Notes: a model not told the origin generated them from the sequence alone. Counted from the first letter of the stretch, positions 53,286 through 62,546 are shown. The stretch is DNA of 64,000 bases from Viridibacterium sediminicola (GCF_039631295.1 NZ_JBDIVE010000013.1:1-64000), one strand, 5' to 3'. Program-made: numbers and translations.

Positions 53286-55130
53286 ATGAATCGTTATCCG
53301 CTCTGGAAGAACCTGTCGATCCTGCTGGTGCTGATCGTCGGTCTGCTCTACACCTTGCCGAACTTCTTCGGCGAAGTGCCTGCCGTGCAGGTGTCCTCAA
53401 GCCGCGCCACCGTCAAGATCGATGCCGCAGTCGAGACACGCGTGCTCGACGCACTCAACCAGGCGGGTATCAAGAACACCGGCAGCCTGCGTGACGAGAC
53501 CAGCCTGCGCGTACGCTTCAGCGACACGGATACCCAGCTCAAGGCGCGCGACCTGATCGAGCACACGCTCAATCCGGACCCCAAGGACACCAGCTACGTC
53601 GTTGCGCTCAACCTGCTGTCGGCCAGCCCGCGCTGGATGACTTCGATCAACGCGCTGCCGATGTACCTTGGCCTGGACTTGCGCGGCGGCGTGCACTTCC
53701 TGCTGCAAGTGGACATGAACGGTGCGCTGACCAAGCGCCTGGACGCCACCTCGGCCGACCTGCGCACCCTGCTGCGTGAGAAAGACATCCGCCAGGGCGG
53801 CATCCGCCGCGATGGCATCACGCTGACGATCCGCTTCGCCGATGCCGCCGCACGCCAGAAAGCGCGCTACGCGATCAGCGACAACCACCCAGACCTGACC
53901 CTCAGCGAACGCAGCGAAGGCAACGACCAGCTGCTCATCGCCAGCCTCTCGCCGACCGAACAAAAGCGCATCCAGGACGAGGCGATCAAGCAGAACATCA
54001 CCACCCTGCACAACCGCGTCAATGAACTGGGCGTAGCTGAACCGGTGATCCAGCAGCAAGGCGCCGACCGCATCGTCGTCGAACTGCCCGGCGTGCAAGA
54101 CGTGGGTAAGGCCAAGGACCTGATCGGCCGTACCGCCACGCTGGAAGTGCGTCTGGTGCAGGAAGGCGCGGACCTGAGCGACCCCTCGTTGTCGGGCGCC
54201 GAGAGCTTCCCGGAAATCCGTGATGGCGTGAGCTACCCGGTGTTCGTCAAGAAGCAGGTGGTGCTCACCGGCGACCGCTTCGTCGGCGCCGGCGCCAGCT
54301 TCGACAGCAATCAGAACCCCGCCGTGTCGGTGCAACTGGATGCCGCCGGCGGCCGCATCATGCGCCAGGTCACGCGTGAGAACATCAAGAAGCGCATGGC
54401 CATCCTGCTGTTCGAAAAGGGCAAGGGCGAAGCCATCTCGGTGGCCACCATCCAGAGCGAGTTCGGCAACCGCTTCGAGATCACCGGCCAGTTCTCCACC
54501 GAAGAGACCAACCGCCTGGGCATCCTGATCCGCTCCGGCTCGCTGGCTGCGCCGATGGACATCATCGAAGAGCGCACCATCGGCCCGAGCCTGGGTGCTG
54601 ACAACATCAAGAAGGGCTACGAATCGACGCTGTGGGGCTTTGTCGCCATCGCCGTGTTCATGTGCTTCTACTACATGCTGTTCGGCCTGATCTCGACGCT
54701 GGCGCTGGGCGCCAACCTGCTGCTACTGGTCGCCCTCCTGTCGATGCTGCAAGCGACGCTGACCCTGCCGGGTATCGCCGCTATCGCGCTGGCACTGGGG
54801 ATGGCCATCGACTCCAACGTGCTGATCAATGAACGCATCCGCGAAGAACTGCGCAACGGCGCCAGCCCGCAAGCGGCGATCAACGCCGGTTACGAACGCG
54901 CCTTCGGCACCATTCTGGACTCCAACGTCACCACGCTGATCGCCGGCCTGGCGCTGTGGATCTTCGGTTCCGGTCCGGTACGCGGCTTCGCGACGGTGCA
55001 CGTGCTGGGCATCCTGACCTCGATGTTCAGCGCGGTGTTCGTCTCGCGCATGATCACCAACTTCGTCTACGGCCGCCGCCGCAAGCTCGACAAGCTCGCG
55101 ATCGGTCAAATCTGGAAGGCCGGCGCCTGA
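53286..55130 (+). CDS. secD: Protein translocase subunit SecD
   Basis: A protein of 614 residues with six membrane segments and a large first periplasmic domain. Family motifs are LGLDLRGGVHFLLQVDM, the NRVNELGVAEPVIQQQG block, and the conserved RND-like C-terminal part (GAMAIDSN-type LALGMAIDSNVLINERIREEL). With SecF it uses proton flow to complete protein export. It is followed by secF after 21 bp. Confidence 0.97.
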   Translation: MNRYPLWKNLSILLVLIVGLLYTLPNFFGEVPAVQVSSSRATVKIDAAVETRVLDALNQAGIKNTGSLRDETSLRVRFSDTDTQLKARDLIEHTLNPDPKDTSYVVALNLLSASPRWMTSINALPMYLGLDLRGGVHFLLQVDMNGALTKRLDATSADLRTLLREKDIRQGGIRRDGITLTIRFADAAARQKARYAISDNHPDLTLSERSEGNDQLLIASLSPTEQKRIQDEAIKQNITTLHNRVNELGVAEPVIQQQGADRIVVELPGVQDVGKAKDLIGRTATLEVRLVQEGADLSDPSLSGAESFPEIRDGVSYPVFVKKQVVLTGDRFVGAGASFDSNQNPAVSVQLDAAGGRIMRQVTRENIKKRMAILLFEKGKGEAISVATIQSEFGNRFEITGQFSTEETNRLGILIRSGSLAAPMDIIEERTIGPSLGADNIKKGYESTLWGFVAIAVFMCFYYMLFGLISTLALGANLLLLVALLSMLQATLTLPGIAAIALALGMAIDSNVLINERIREELRNGASPQAAINAGYERAFGTILDSNVTTLIAGLALWIFGSGPVRGFATVHVLGILTSMFSAVFVSRMITNFVYGRRRKLDKLAIGQIWKAGA

Positions 55131-55151
55131 CAAGGCGGCGGGAGAGAAACC

Positions 55152-56090
55152 ATGGAATTTTTCCGCATCCACAAAGACATCCCGTTCATGAAACGGGCCC
55201 TGGTCTTCAACGTCATCTCGTTGGCGACCTTCATTCTGGCGGTGGCCTTCATCCTCATCCGCGGCCTGCATTACTCGGTGGAATTCACCGGCGGCACGGT
55301 GATGGAGGTGGCCTACCAGGAAGCGCCGCAGCTCGATTCGCTGCGCGGCGCGCTCAACCAGATCGGCTACCCCGATGCGCTGGTGCAGAACTTCGGCACC
55401 TCGCGTGACATCATCATCCGCGTGCCCAACCGCGCCGATGAAAGCTCGGCCAAGGTCTCGGACAAGATCATGGCCAGCATCAAGGCGGCAAGCAGCGGCC
55501 ACCCCGAGCTGCGCAGCGTGTCCTTCGTCGGCCCGCAGGTCGGCAAGGAGCTGGCGCAGGACGGTTCGATGGCCCTGCTGGTGGTGGTGGTCGGCATCAT
55601 GATCTACCTCGCCCTGCGCTTCGAATGGCGCTTCGCGCTGTCAGCAATCATCGCCAACCTGCATGACGTGGTGATCATCGTCGGCTTCTTTGCACTGTTC
55701 CAGTGGGAGTTCTCGCTACCGGTGCTGGCCGCCATCCTGGCCGTGCTGGGGTACTCGGTGAATGAATCGGTGGTGGTCTTCGACCGCGTGCGCGAAACCT
55801 TCAAGAACAGCCGCATGCGCGCCCTCAGCGTACCCGAAGTGCTCGACCACGCCATCACCAGCACCATCTCGCGGACCATCATCACCCACGGTTGTACGCT
55901 GATGATGGTGCTGTCGATGTTCTTCTTCGGCGGCCCGACCCTGCACTACTTCTCGCTGGCCCTGGCCATCGGCATCTGCTTCGGCATCTACTCCTCGGTG
56001 CTGGTCGCCAGCCCGCTGGTGATGTGGCTGGGCGTGTCGCGCGAGCAGTTCATCAAGCCGGTCAAAAAGAAAGAAGAAGCCGTCGTCTGA
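55152..56090 (+). CDS. secF: Protein translocase subunit SecF
   Basis: A protein of 312 residues with six membrane segments. It has the SecF blocks YSVEFTGGTVMEV, DLRFEWRF-like IYLALRFEWRFALSAIIANLHDVVI, and GYSVNESVVVFDRVRE. It is the partner of SecD and the last gene of yajC-secD-secF; a terminator follows. Confidence 0.97.
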   Translation: MEFFRIHKDIPFMKRALVFNVISLATFILAVAFILIRGLHYSVEFTGGTVMEVAYQEAPQLDSLRGALNQIGYPDALVQNFGTSRDIIIRVPNRADESSAKVSDKIMASIKAASSGHPELRSVSFVGPQVGKELAQDGSMALLVVVVGIMIYLALRFEWRFALSAIIANLHDVVIIVGFFALFQWEFSLPVLAAILAVLGYSVNESVVVFDRVRETFKNSRMRALSVPEVLDHAITSTISRTIITHGCTLMMVLSMFFFGGPTLHYFSLALAIGICFGIYSSVLVASPLVMWLGVSREQFIKPVKKKEEAVV

Positions 56091-56118
56091 GCCCACGCTC
56101 CGACGCAGCACTGCACAG

Positions 56119-56152
56119 ATCGGCCACCGCATCATCGGTGGCCGATTTTTTT
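56119..56152 (+). terminator. Terminator of yajC-secDF
   Basis: ATCGGCCACCG (56119-56129) pairs perfectly with CGGTGGCCGAT (56136-56146) over a six-base loop, followed by six T. Confidence 0.92.
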
Positions 56153-56272
56153 GCCACCCGCAGCAGCGAACAATCCTCCGTATTTCTTGCCTGATCCTCC
56201 AATCTGCACGCCATATTCAGGACAAACCATGCGCTGCCGATTACATTGGCAAGGGCTGATCACGGAGGCGAC

Positions 56273-57229
56273 ATGGCGCTCGATACCCATTCACAGACCA
56301 CACAGTGCAGCGCCTTGCATCAGGCGCTGGCGGCGGCAATTGCCAAGCGCACAACGGGCGACGAGGATCTGTGCACGCGCATCCCCGCCCTGCTGTTCTT
56401 CCGCCGCGAGAAGATCACCCAGCCCTGCGCCTGTATGGTCGAACCCAGCGTGGTGCTGGTGTCCCAGGGCGCCAAGCAGATGCTGGTCGGCGATGACGCC
56501 TACCCCTACGACCGCGAACGCTTCCTGATCAATTCCATCGACTTGCCGGCCAGCTCGCAGGTGATCGAGGCGAGTACGGAAGAACCCTGTCTGGGCCTGG
56601 TCTTGAAACTCGATCTGCGCATCATGGCCGAGCTGATCGCCCAGGGCGGGCTGACCCCGCCGCTGGAGCGTGGTGCCAATCGCGGTGTCGCCCTGGGCAC
56701 CACCACGCCCGATTTGCTCGAACCGATCAAGCGCCTGGTCGATCTGCTCGACGAGCCCGATGCGATTGCCGTGCTGGCCCCGCTGATCCAGCGCGAAATC
56801 CACTACCGCCTGCTGTTGAGCGACCAGGCCGAACGCCTGTGGCAAATCGTCTCATCAGGCAGCCAGAGCCAGCGCATCTCGCGCGCCATCGACTGGCTGA
56901 AGGCGCACTATGCCGAGCCGCTGCGCATCGAGGAACTGGCCGCACGCATCCAGATGAGTCAGTCCAGCCTGCATCACCACTTTCGCCAACTCACGGCGAT
57001 GAGCCCGCTGCAGTACCAGAAGTGGCTGCGCCTCAACGAGGCACGCCGCCTGATGCTCAACGAGCATGTGGATGCCGCCAGCGCCGCCTTCCAGGTCGGC
57101 TACGAGAGCGCCTCGCAATTCAGCCGCGAGTACAGCCGCCTGTTCGGCGCACCGCCCAGGCGCGACATCGAAAGCCTGCTCAAACGCCCGGTCCGCCCCA
57201 GCCGTGCCAGCGCACGCGTGCCAGCCTGA
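56273..57229 (+). CDS. AraC-family regulator with N-terminal cupin domain
   Basis: A protein of 318 residues. An AraC_N sensor/dimerisation domain (about 20-190; LFFRREKITQPCACMVEPSVVLVSQGAKQMLVG) precedes two C-terminal helix-turn-helix motifs (about 215-310; LRIEELAARIQMSQSSLHHHFRQLTAMSPLQYQK; GYESASQFSREYSRLFGAPPRRD). The ATG at 56273 follows GGAGG. It lies upstream of the molybdenum hydroxylase operon on the same strand and is probably its regulator; the effector is unknown. Confidence 0.93.
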   Translation: MALDTHSQTTQCSALHQALAAAIAKRTTGDEDLCTRIPALLFFRREKITQPCACMVEPSVVLVSQGAKQMLVGDDAYPYDRERFLINSIDLPASSQVIEASTEEPCLGLVLKLDLRIMAELIAQGGLTPPLERGANRGVALGTTTPDLLEPIKRLVDLLDEPDAIAVLAPLIQREIHYRLLLSDQAERLWQIVSSGSQSQRISRAIDWLKAHYAEPLRIEELAARIQMSQSSLHHHFRQLTAMSPLQYQKWLRLNEARRLMLNEHVDAASAAFQVGYESASQFSREYSRLFGAPPRRDIESLLKRPVRPSRASARVPA

Positions 57230-57257
57230 TATGCCGTTCGGCTAGCACCCTAATGGT

Positions 57258-57294
57258 TTGCCCTGATTCGACCTGGCTTTGGAGAATCAGGCAA
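57258..57294 (+). promoter_or_regulatory. Inverted repeat between araC-type gene and iorA-like gene
   Basis: TTGC-C-CTGATTC (57258-57269) pairs with GAATCAG-GCAA (57284-57294), 11 pairs with one bulge around a 14-base loop. No T run follows. It sits between the regulator and the operon and could be an operator or a weak attenuator. Confidence 0.45.
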
Positions 57295-57376
57295 GAACCG
57301 AGCAGGATTGAGCTAACTCATCGGCTGGCCTCTGCGCAGAATGCATACCTGCATTCCTGCGCCCACGGAGACCCCA

Positions 57377-57835
57377 ATGATCACCCTCAACATCAACGGT
57401 AAAGCCACGCGCGTCGACGTGGCGCCTGACACCCCCCTGCTGTGGGTGCTGCGCGACACGCTGCAGCTGACCGGCACCAAGTTCGGCTGCGGCATGGCCC
57501 TGTGTGGCGCCTGTACCGTGCATATGGATGGCCAGCCGATCCGCTCCTGTGTCACGCCGGTATCGGTCGCCGCCGGGCACAAGATCACCACCATCGAAGG
57601 CGTCGACAAGCAGAAGGTCGCGCAAGTCGTACAGGAAGCCTGGAAGCGCCTCGATGTCGTGCAGTGCGGCTACTGCCAGTCCGGCCAGATCATGAGCGCC
57701 GTCGCCCTGCTGACCAAGAACCGCAAGCCGAGCGATGCCGACATCGACGCCGCGATGGCCGGCAACATCTGTCGCTGCGCCACCTATGTGCGCATCCGCG
57801 CTGCCATCCACGAAGCCGCCAAGGCCCTGGCCTGA
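57377..57835 (+). CDS. Molybdenum hydroxylase [2Fe-2S] small subunit (IorA-like)
   Basis: A protein of 152 residues. A plant-type ferredoxin cluster motif lies at about 40-62 (CGMALCGACTVHMDGQPIRSC). A second cluster motif lies in the helical C-terminal domain (CGYCQSGQ and GNICRCATY). It passes electrons from the molybdenum cofactor subunit encoded next. Such two-subunit enzymes include isoquinoline 1-oxidoreductase and membrane-linked aldehyde dehydrogenases. The ATG at 57377 has GGAG six bases upstream. Confidence 0.94.
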   Translation: MITLNINGKATRVDVAPDTPLLWVLRDTLQLTGTKFGCGMALCGACTVHMDGQPIRSCVTPVSVAAGHKITTIEGVDKQKVAQVVQEAWKRLDVVQCGYCQSGQIMSAVALLTKNRKPSDADIDAAMAGNICRCATYVRIRAAIHEAAKALA

Positions 57836-57846
57836 GGAGCGCGAAC

Positions 57847-60051
57847 ATGAATAACACACCCCACATCGAGAACGATAGCCGCCGCCGCTTCCTGCAAGGC
57901 GTTGCCGGACTCAGCCTTGCCGTCTACCTGCCCACCACGCAAGCCGCCACCGGCCCTGGTTTGCCCCCCGGCGCTGCGGAAGCCGCCGCAAACTTCGAGC
58001 CCAATGCCTTCGTGCGCATCGGTACTGACAACGTCGTCACCGTCATCTCCAAGCACATCGAGATGGGTCAGGGCACCTACACCGGCATCGCCACCATCGT
58101 GGCGGAAGAACTCGACGCAGCCTGGTCGCAGGTGCGCGTCGAAGGCGCGCCGGCCGATGCCAAGCGTTATGCCAACACACTCTGGGGCCCGTTCCAGGGC
58201 ACCGGCGGCAGCAGCGCCATGGCCAATAGCTGGATGCAGATGCGTCAGGCAGGCGCCGCCGCGCGCGCCATGCTCGTCGCCGCCGCAGCCAAGCAATGGC
58301 AAGTGCCGGCCAGCGAGATTGCGGTGAGCGAAGGCCTCATCAGTCACGCTGCGTCGAATCGCTCCGGCAAGTTCGGCGATTTCGTCCTCGCTGCCGCCAA
58401 CGAGAGCGTGCCCGCCAACATCCAGCTCAAAGACCCCAAGGACTTCAAGCTGGTCGGCAAGCGCGCGCCGCGCAAGGATTCGGCCGACAAGGTCAATGGC
58501 AAAGCCATCTACACGCAGGACATCCATCTGCCCGGCATGCTCACCGCCGTCGTCGCGCACCCGCCGCACTTCGGCGCCAAGGTGAAATCTTTCGATGCCG
58601 CGCAAGCCAAGGCGATCAAGGGCGTGGTCGATGTCGTGGCGATTCCCACCGGCGTGGCCGTGCTCGCGCAAGACACCTGGAGCGCCAAGAAGGGCCGCGA
58701 TGCACTGCGCATCGAGTGGGACGACAGCGCCGCCTTCAAGCTTGGCAGCGAGCAAATCCTCGCGCGCTACCACGCGCTTGCCAAGCAGCCCGGTGCCGTC
58801 GCGCACAAGAGCGGTGACGCTGACGCCGCCTTCGCTGCGGCCGCCAAGGTGCTGAGCGCGAGTTACGACTTCCCCTTCCTCGCCCATGCCGCGATGGAGC
58901 CGCTCAACTGCGTGGTGCGCCTGGGCAAGGACGAATGCGAGATCTGGAACGGCGAGCAGATGCAGACCGGCGACCAGATGGCTGTCTCTGCCCTGCTCGG
59001 CATCAAGGTCGAACAGGTCAAGATCAATATGCTCTACGCCGGGGGCAGCTTCGGCCGCCGTGGCAGCAAGGATGCTGACTACGTGCGCGAAGCCGTCACC
59101 ATCGCCCAGGCCTTCCAGGGCCGCGCACCGGTGAAGATGGTGTGGTTCCGCGAAGACGACATGAAGGCGGGCTACTACCGTCCGATGTTCCACCACCGCA
59201 TCGAAGCTGCGCTCGACGCACAAGGCAATGCCACCGCCTGGCGCCATCGCCTGGTCGGCCAGTCCATCCTCAGCGGCTCGCCGTTTGCAGGCATGGTGCA
59301 GAACGGCATTGACCCCGTCTCGGTCGAAGGTGCGGCCAACCTGCCTTACGCCATTCCCGCCAAGCTCGTTGACCTGCACACACCGACCGACATCGCCGTG
59401 CCCTCGCACTGGTGGCGTTCGGTCGGCTCCACCCACACGGCCTACTCCACCGAGACCTTCATTGACGAGCTCGCCAAGCAGGCCGGCAAAGACCCTGTCG
59501 CCTACCGTCTCGACCTGCTCAAGAACCAGCCGCGCCACAGCGCCGTGCTCAAGCTCGCCGCCGAAAAGGCCGGCTGGGGCACGCCGCTCAAGCCGGGCAA
59601 GAAGGGCGAGCGCCGCGCGCGTGGCGTGGCCGTGCATGAATCCTTCGGCAGCTATGTCGCCGAAGTGGCCGAGATCACCCTGCAGCGCGATGGCAGCATC
59701 CGCGTCGACCGCGTGGTGTGCGGCGTCGACTGCGGCGTGCCGATCAACCCGGACGTCATCCGCGCCCAGGTCGAAGGCTCCATCGGCTACGCACTCTCCG
59801 CCGCGCTGCATGGCGCCATCACGCTCAAGGAGGGCGTGGTCGAGCAATCCAATTTCCACGACTACGCGCCGATCCGCATCAACGAGATGCCGAAAGTCGA
59901 GGTGCATATCATCGCCTCGCCGGAGAAGCCGACCGGCATCGGCGAGCCCGCCGTGCCACCGCTGGCGCCTGCGGTCGCCAACGCGATTGCCGCCGCCAGC
60001 GGCAAGCGCCTGCGTGATCTGCCCTTCAAGACCGACACACTGAAAGCCTGA
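57847..60051 (+). CDS. Molybdopterin-binding large subunit (IorB-like), Tat-exported
   Basis: A protein of 734 residues with a twin-arginine signal (SRRRFLQGVAGLSLAVYLP, about 10-30), so it should act in the periplasm or on the outer face of the membrane. It has the xanthine-dehydrogenase-family cofactor domains, for example HIEMGQGTYTGIATIVAEELDA, GGSFGRRGSKDADYVREAV, HWWRSVGSTHTAYSTETFIDEL and the C-terminal GIGEPAVPPLAPA with the likely catalytic Glu. Electrons probably leave through the small subunit to a cytochrome or quinone acceptor. The substrate (aldehyde or N-heterocycle) cannot be predicted. It starts 11 bp after the small subunit. Confidence 0.94.
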   Translation: MNNTPHIENDSRRRFLQGVAGLSLAVYLPTTQAATGPGLPPGAAEAAANFEPNAFVRIGTDNVVTVISKHIEMGQGTYTGIATIVAEELDAAWSQVRVEGAPADAKRYANTLWGPFQGTGGSSAMANSWMQMRQAGAAARAMLVAAAAKQWQVPASEIAVSEGLISHAASNRSGKFGDFVLAAANESVPANIQLKDPKDFKLVGKRAPRKDSADKVNGKAIYTQDIHLPGMLTAVVAHPPHFGAKVKSFDAAQAKAIKGVVDVVAIPTGVAVLAQDTWSAKKGRDALRIEWDDSAAFKLGSEQILARYHALAKQPGAVAHKSGDADAAFAAAAKVLSASYDFPFLAHAAMEPLNCVVRLGKDECEIWNGEQMQTGDQMAVSALLGIKVEQVKINMLYAGGSFGRRGSKDADYVREAVTIAQAFQGRAPVKMVWFREDDMKAGYYRPMFHHRIEAALDAQGNATAWRHRLVGQSILSGSPFAGMVQNGIDPVSVEGAANLPYAIPAKLVDLHTPTDIAVPSHWWRSVGSTHTAYSTETFIDELAKQAGKDPVAYRLDLLKNQPRHSAVLKLAAEKAGWGTPLKPGKKGERRARGVAVHESFGSYVAEVAEITLQRDGSIRVDRVVCGVDCGVPINPDVIRAQVEGSIGYALSAALHGAITLKEGVVEQSNFHDYAPIRINEMPKVEVHIIASPEKPTGIGEPAVPPLAPAVANAIAAASGKRLRDLPFKTDTLKA

Positions 60052-60052
60052 C

Positions 60053-61069
60053 ATGGACAGCGTCGATCTGCAGGTGCTCGCCACCGCACAACGCTGGGCC
60101 GCCGAAGGGCGCCGTTTCGCCTGGGTGACGGTAGCGCGCACCTGGGGTTCGGCGCCGCGCCCGCCCGGCGCCTGGCTGGTGCTGCGTGAAGATGGTCTGG
60201 TCGAAGGCTCGGTCTCCGGCGGTTGCATCGAAGACGACCTCATCGAGCGCATGCGCGAAGGGCGCCTGGCTGGCGAGCGGCCTTTCGCCCTGGTCTATGG
60301 CGTCACCAAGGAAGAGGCCGAACGCATCGGCCTGCCCTGCGGCGGGCGGCTCGAAGTGATCGTCGAACCGCAGCCCGATCTGGCCGTGCTCTACGAACTG
60401 GCCGCCCGCCTGGGCCTGCACCAGCTCGTCGCCAAGCGCGTCGATCTGGCCAGCGGCCGTACCACGCTCAGCCAAGCGCGGCGCGGCGAAGCGATGCGCT
60501 GGGACGGCCAGCAGTTGCTCACCGTACACGGCCCGCAGTGGCGTCTGCTGATCATCGGCGCCGGACAGATCTCGCGCTACCTCGCGCAGATGGCGCTGGC
60601 GCTCGATTACGACATCACGGTCTGCGACCCGCGCGAGGAATACATCCAGGGCTGGGATCTGCCCGGTACGCGCCTGGTCACCAGCATGCCCGACGACACC
60701 CTGCTGGCCATGGTGCCCGACGCCCGCTGCGCCGTCGTCGCGCTCACTCACGACCCCAAGCTCGATGACATGGTGCTGCTCGAAGCCCTGCGCTCGCCCG
60801 TCTTCTACGTCGGTGCGGTCGGCTCACGTGCCAACAACGACGCCCGCCGCGAACGCCTGATGACGCATTTTGACTTTACGGCCGCAGAGCTCAGCCGCCT
60901 GCACGGCCCGATCGGCCTGCCCATCGGCAGCCACACGCCGCCCGAGATCGCCGTGGCGATCCTCGCCGAGATGGTCGCCGTGCGCAATGGTGTTCAGCTT
61001 GACGCCCAGCTGCCGCGCTGGAGCGCCGCGCCCGCCAACAGCCAGGCCAGCGCCTGCGCCCTGCCCTGA
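60053..61069 (+). CDS. XdhC/CoxI family molybdenum enzyme maturation factor
   Basis: A protein of 338 residues. The N-terminal XdhC/CoxI domain (about 15-85) has ARTWGSAPRPPGAWLVL and EGSVSGGCIEDDLI. A C-terminal Rossmann domain (about 165-310) has LLIIGAGQISRYLAQMA and the AVGSRANNDARRERL block. XdhC proteins bind molybdenum cofactor, help its sulfuration and insert it into the hydroxylase. It begins 1 bp after the large subunit stop, so coupling is tight. Confidence 0.94.
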   Translation: MDSVDLQVLATAQRWAAEGRRFAWVTVARTWGSAPRPPGAWLVLREDGLVEGSVSGGCIEDDLIERMREGRLAGERPFALVYGVTKEEAERIGLPCGGRLEVIVEPQPDLAVLYELAARLGLHQLVAKRVDLASGRTTLSQARRGEAMRWDGQQLLTVHGPQWRLLIIGAGQISRYLAQMALALDYDITVCDPREEYIQGWDLPGTRLVTSMPDDTLLAMVPDARCAVVALTHDPKLDDMVLLEALRSPVFYVGAVGSRANNDARRERLMTHFDFTAAELSRLHGPIGLPIGSHTPPEIAVAILAEMVAVRNGVQLDAQLPRWSAAPANSQASACALP

Positions 61070-61073
61070 ACGC

Positions 61074-61685
61074 ATGGATACGCCACGGCTCGTCGGCCTC
61101 CTCCTCGCTGCCGGCAGCGCGCAGCGCTTTGGCGACAACAAGCTGCTGCAACGCCTGCCCGATGGTGAGCTGATCATCGCGGCCAGCGCGCGGGCACTCC
61201 TCGCCGGTACGGATCACTGCATTGCGCTGATCCGCCCCGGCCAGCCCCAGCTGGCTCAGGCCCTGGCCGGGCTTGAGGTCGACATCATCGAGGTCGCCAA
61301 CGCGCACGAAGGCATGGGCAGCACCCTGGCCAGCGGCATCCGTGCCGCGCGCGCAGCCATGCCTGAGCCGGCGAAAGCCTGGCTCGTCGCCCTCGGCGAC
61401 ATGCCCTGCCTCAAGCCTGGCACCGTCCGCGCCCTCGCCTCCGCCCTGCGCGAAGGTGCCGACATCGTCGCCCCGTTTCACGCTGGCCGACGCGGCCACC
61501 CGGTCGGCTTCGCCGCGCGCTGGGGCGATGCGCTCGGCGCCTTGCAGGGCGATGCCGGCGCACGCGACATCCTGCGCGAGCATGCCCAAAACATTGTGCG
61601 CGTCCCCGTGGACGACCCCGGCTGCCTGCTCGATATCGACACGCCCGCCGACCTGCTGGCCCTCAACACAGGCCAGCCAACATGA
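61074..61685 (+). CDS. MocA-like molybdenum cofactor nucleotidyltransferase
   Basis: A protein of 203 residues with the nucleotidyltransferase start LVGLLLAAGSAQRFGDNKLLQRLPDG, a GMGSTLASGIRAA block and the metal-binding LVALGDMPCLKPGTV. It fits the MocA/MobA-like family that makes the cytidine (MCD) form of the cofactor used by xanthine-dehydrogenase-type enzymes. It starts 4 bp after xdhC and overlaps the next gene by 4 bp. Confidence 0.92.
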   Translation: MDTPRLVGLLLAAGSAQRFGDNKLLQRLPDGELIIAASARALLAGTDHCIALIRPGQPQLAQALAGLEVDIIEVANAHEGMGSTLASGIRAARAAMPEPAKAWLVALGDMPCLKPGTVRALASALREGADIVAPFHAGRRGHPVGFAARWGDALGALQGDAGARDILREHAQNIVRVPVDDPGCLLDIDTPADLLALNTGQPT

Positions 61686-62113
61686 CACGCCGCCACCTGC
61701 TCGCGCTGGCCGCCCTGCTGTGCGGCAGCCTCGTCAGCGCCACGGCACAAGATGCCCGCCCCATGAAGATACGCCTCCTCCTCAACGGCCAGAGCCTGCG
61801 CGCCACCCTCTACGACAACCCCAGCGCGCGCGATTTCTACAGCCTGCTACCGCTCACGCTGACGCTGGAGGACTACGCTGCGACGGAAAAGATCGCCTAC
61901 CCGCCGCGCAAGCTCAGCACCCGCGACGCGCCCGAGGGCTTCACGCCCAGCGCTGGCGACATCAGCTACTACGCGCCCTGGGGCAACCTCGCGCTATTCC
62001 ACAAAAGCTTTCGCTACTCCAGTGGCCTGGTCAGTCTGGGCAAGCTTGATTCAGGTGTGGAGTTGCTCAAGGCGCCGGGCAAGTTCGCGGTGCAAATCGA
62101 GCGGGTGGAGTAG
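61682..62113 (+). CDS. Secreted cyclophilin-like fold protein
   Basis: A protein of 143 residues with a signal peptide (about 1-22, ending ATAQ). The rest matches the cyclophilin-like fold family (MKIRLLLNGQSLRATLYDNPSARDFYSLLPLTLTLEDYA; GDISYYAPWGNLALFHKSF). Its role is unknown, and it lacks the classical proline isomerase active site as far as I can judge. It overlaps the mocA-like gene by 4 bp (ATGA), so it belongs to the molybdenum hydroxylase operon. Confidence 0.85.
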   Translation: MTRRHLLALAALLCGSLVSATAQDARPMKIRLLLNGQSLRATLYDNPSARDFYSLLPLTLTLEDYAATEKIAYPPRKLSTRDAPEGFTPSAGDISYYAPWGNLALFHKSFRYSSGLVSLGKLDSGVELLKAPGKFAVQIERVE

Positions 62114-62136
62114 TTGCGGACCGTGTAGCCGGAGAC

Positions 62137-62180
62137 AGCGCAGCGGAGTCCAGGCGCGCATCAAGGTCAAGACATGAACC
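62137..62180 (+). repeat. Left copy of a ~45-bp imperfect direct repeat flanking the TA pair
   Basis: It starts AGCGCAGCGG and ends TGAACC, and is about 80% identical (36 of 45 aligned positions) to 63051-63095. The shared core AGCGCAGCGGARTCC resembles a dispersed repeat common in proteobacterial intergenic DNA (recalled, not searched). Confidence 0.6.
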
Positions 62181-62222
62181 AGCGCAGCGGCCAGGCCTGA
62201 ATCCAGCCACATCCTGGCTAAC

Positions 62223-62269
62223 TTGGCTATATATTTTCAACATGCTAGCCTTGACGTGTACTCCACGTC
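62223..62269 (+). promoter_or_regulatory. Candidate promoter and operator of the TA pair
   Basis: TTGGCT (62223-62228) and TAGCCT (62246-62251) are 17 bp apart. Immediately downstream GACGTG (62253-62258) and CACGTC (62264-62269) form an inverted repeat with a 5-bp spacer, ending 13 bp before the antitoxin start. This is where an autoregulating antitoxin would be expected to bind. Confidence 0.45.
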
Positions 62270-62282
62270 TAGAAAGACCGCC

Positions 62283-62546
62283 ATGCAAGTCAATATTCTC
62301 GCCGCCAAAAATCGTCTGTCACAGCTCGTCAAGTCCGCACAGGCCGGTGAAGAGGTCATCATCGCGAACCGTGGCGTGCCGGTTGCCCGACTGATCGCGA
62401 CGGGCGCCGGCAACACCGGAACTGGTGATGCGCAGCCTGGCGGCGTACTCGCCTGGCTGGCACAGCACCCGCTGCCTGCACACGCTCGCCGCAGTCATGA
62501 GGCAATTGAAGCTGCACTCAACGAGGAACGCGCAGGGTGGGAATGA
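62283..62546 (+). CDS. Phd/YefM-type antitoxin
   Basis: A protein of 87 residues. The N-terminal half has the Phd/YefM DNA-binding pattern (MQVNILAAKNRLSQLVKSAQAGEEVIIANRGVPVARL). The C-terminal half is the likely toxin-binding tail (HARRSHEAIEAALNEERAGWE). It should neutralise the PIN toxin and repress its own promoter. The ATG at 62283 gives the usual length. Its stop overlaps the toxin start (ATGA). Confidence 0.93.
   Translation: MQVNILAAKNRLSQLVKSAQAGEEVIIANRGVPVARLIATGAGNTGTGDAQPGGVLAWLAQHPLPAHARRSHEAIEAALNEERAGWE

Noticed and set aside
57258..57294. The inverted repeat after the AraC-type gene read as a terminator.
   Set aside because: No T run follows on the plus strand and the stem is AT-rich with a bulge, so it is listed only as a possible operator.
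57784..60252. An 822-codon open frame on the minus strand opposite the molybdopterin subunit gene.
   Set aside because: It is antisense to a clearly conserved protein, has no family motif, and is of the kind that arises by chance in GC-rich DNA.
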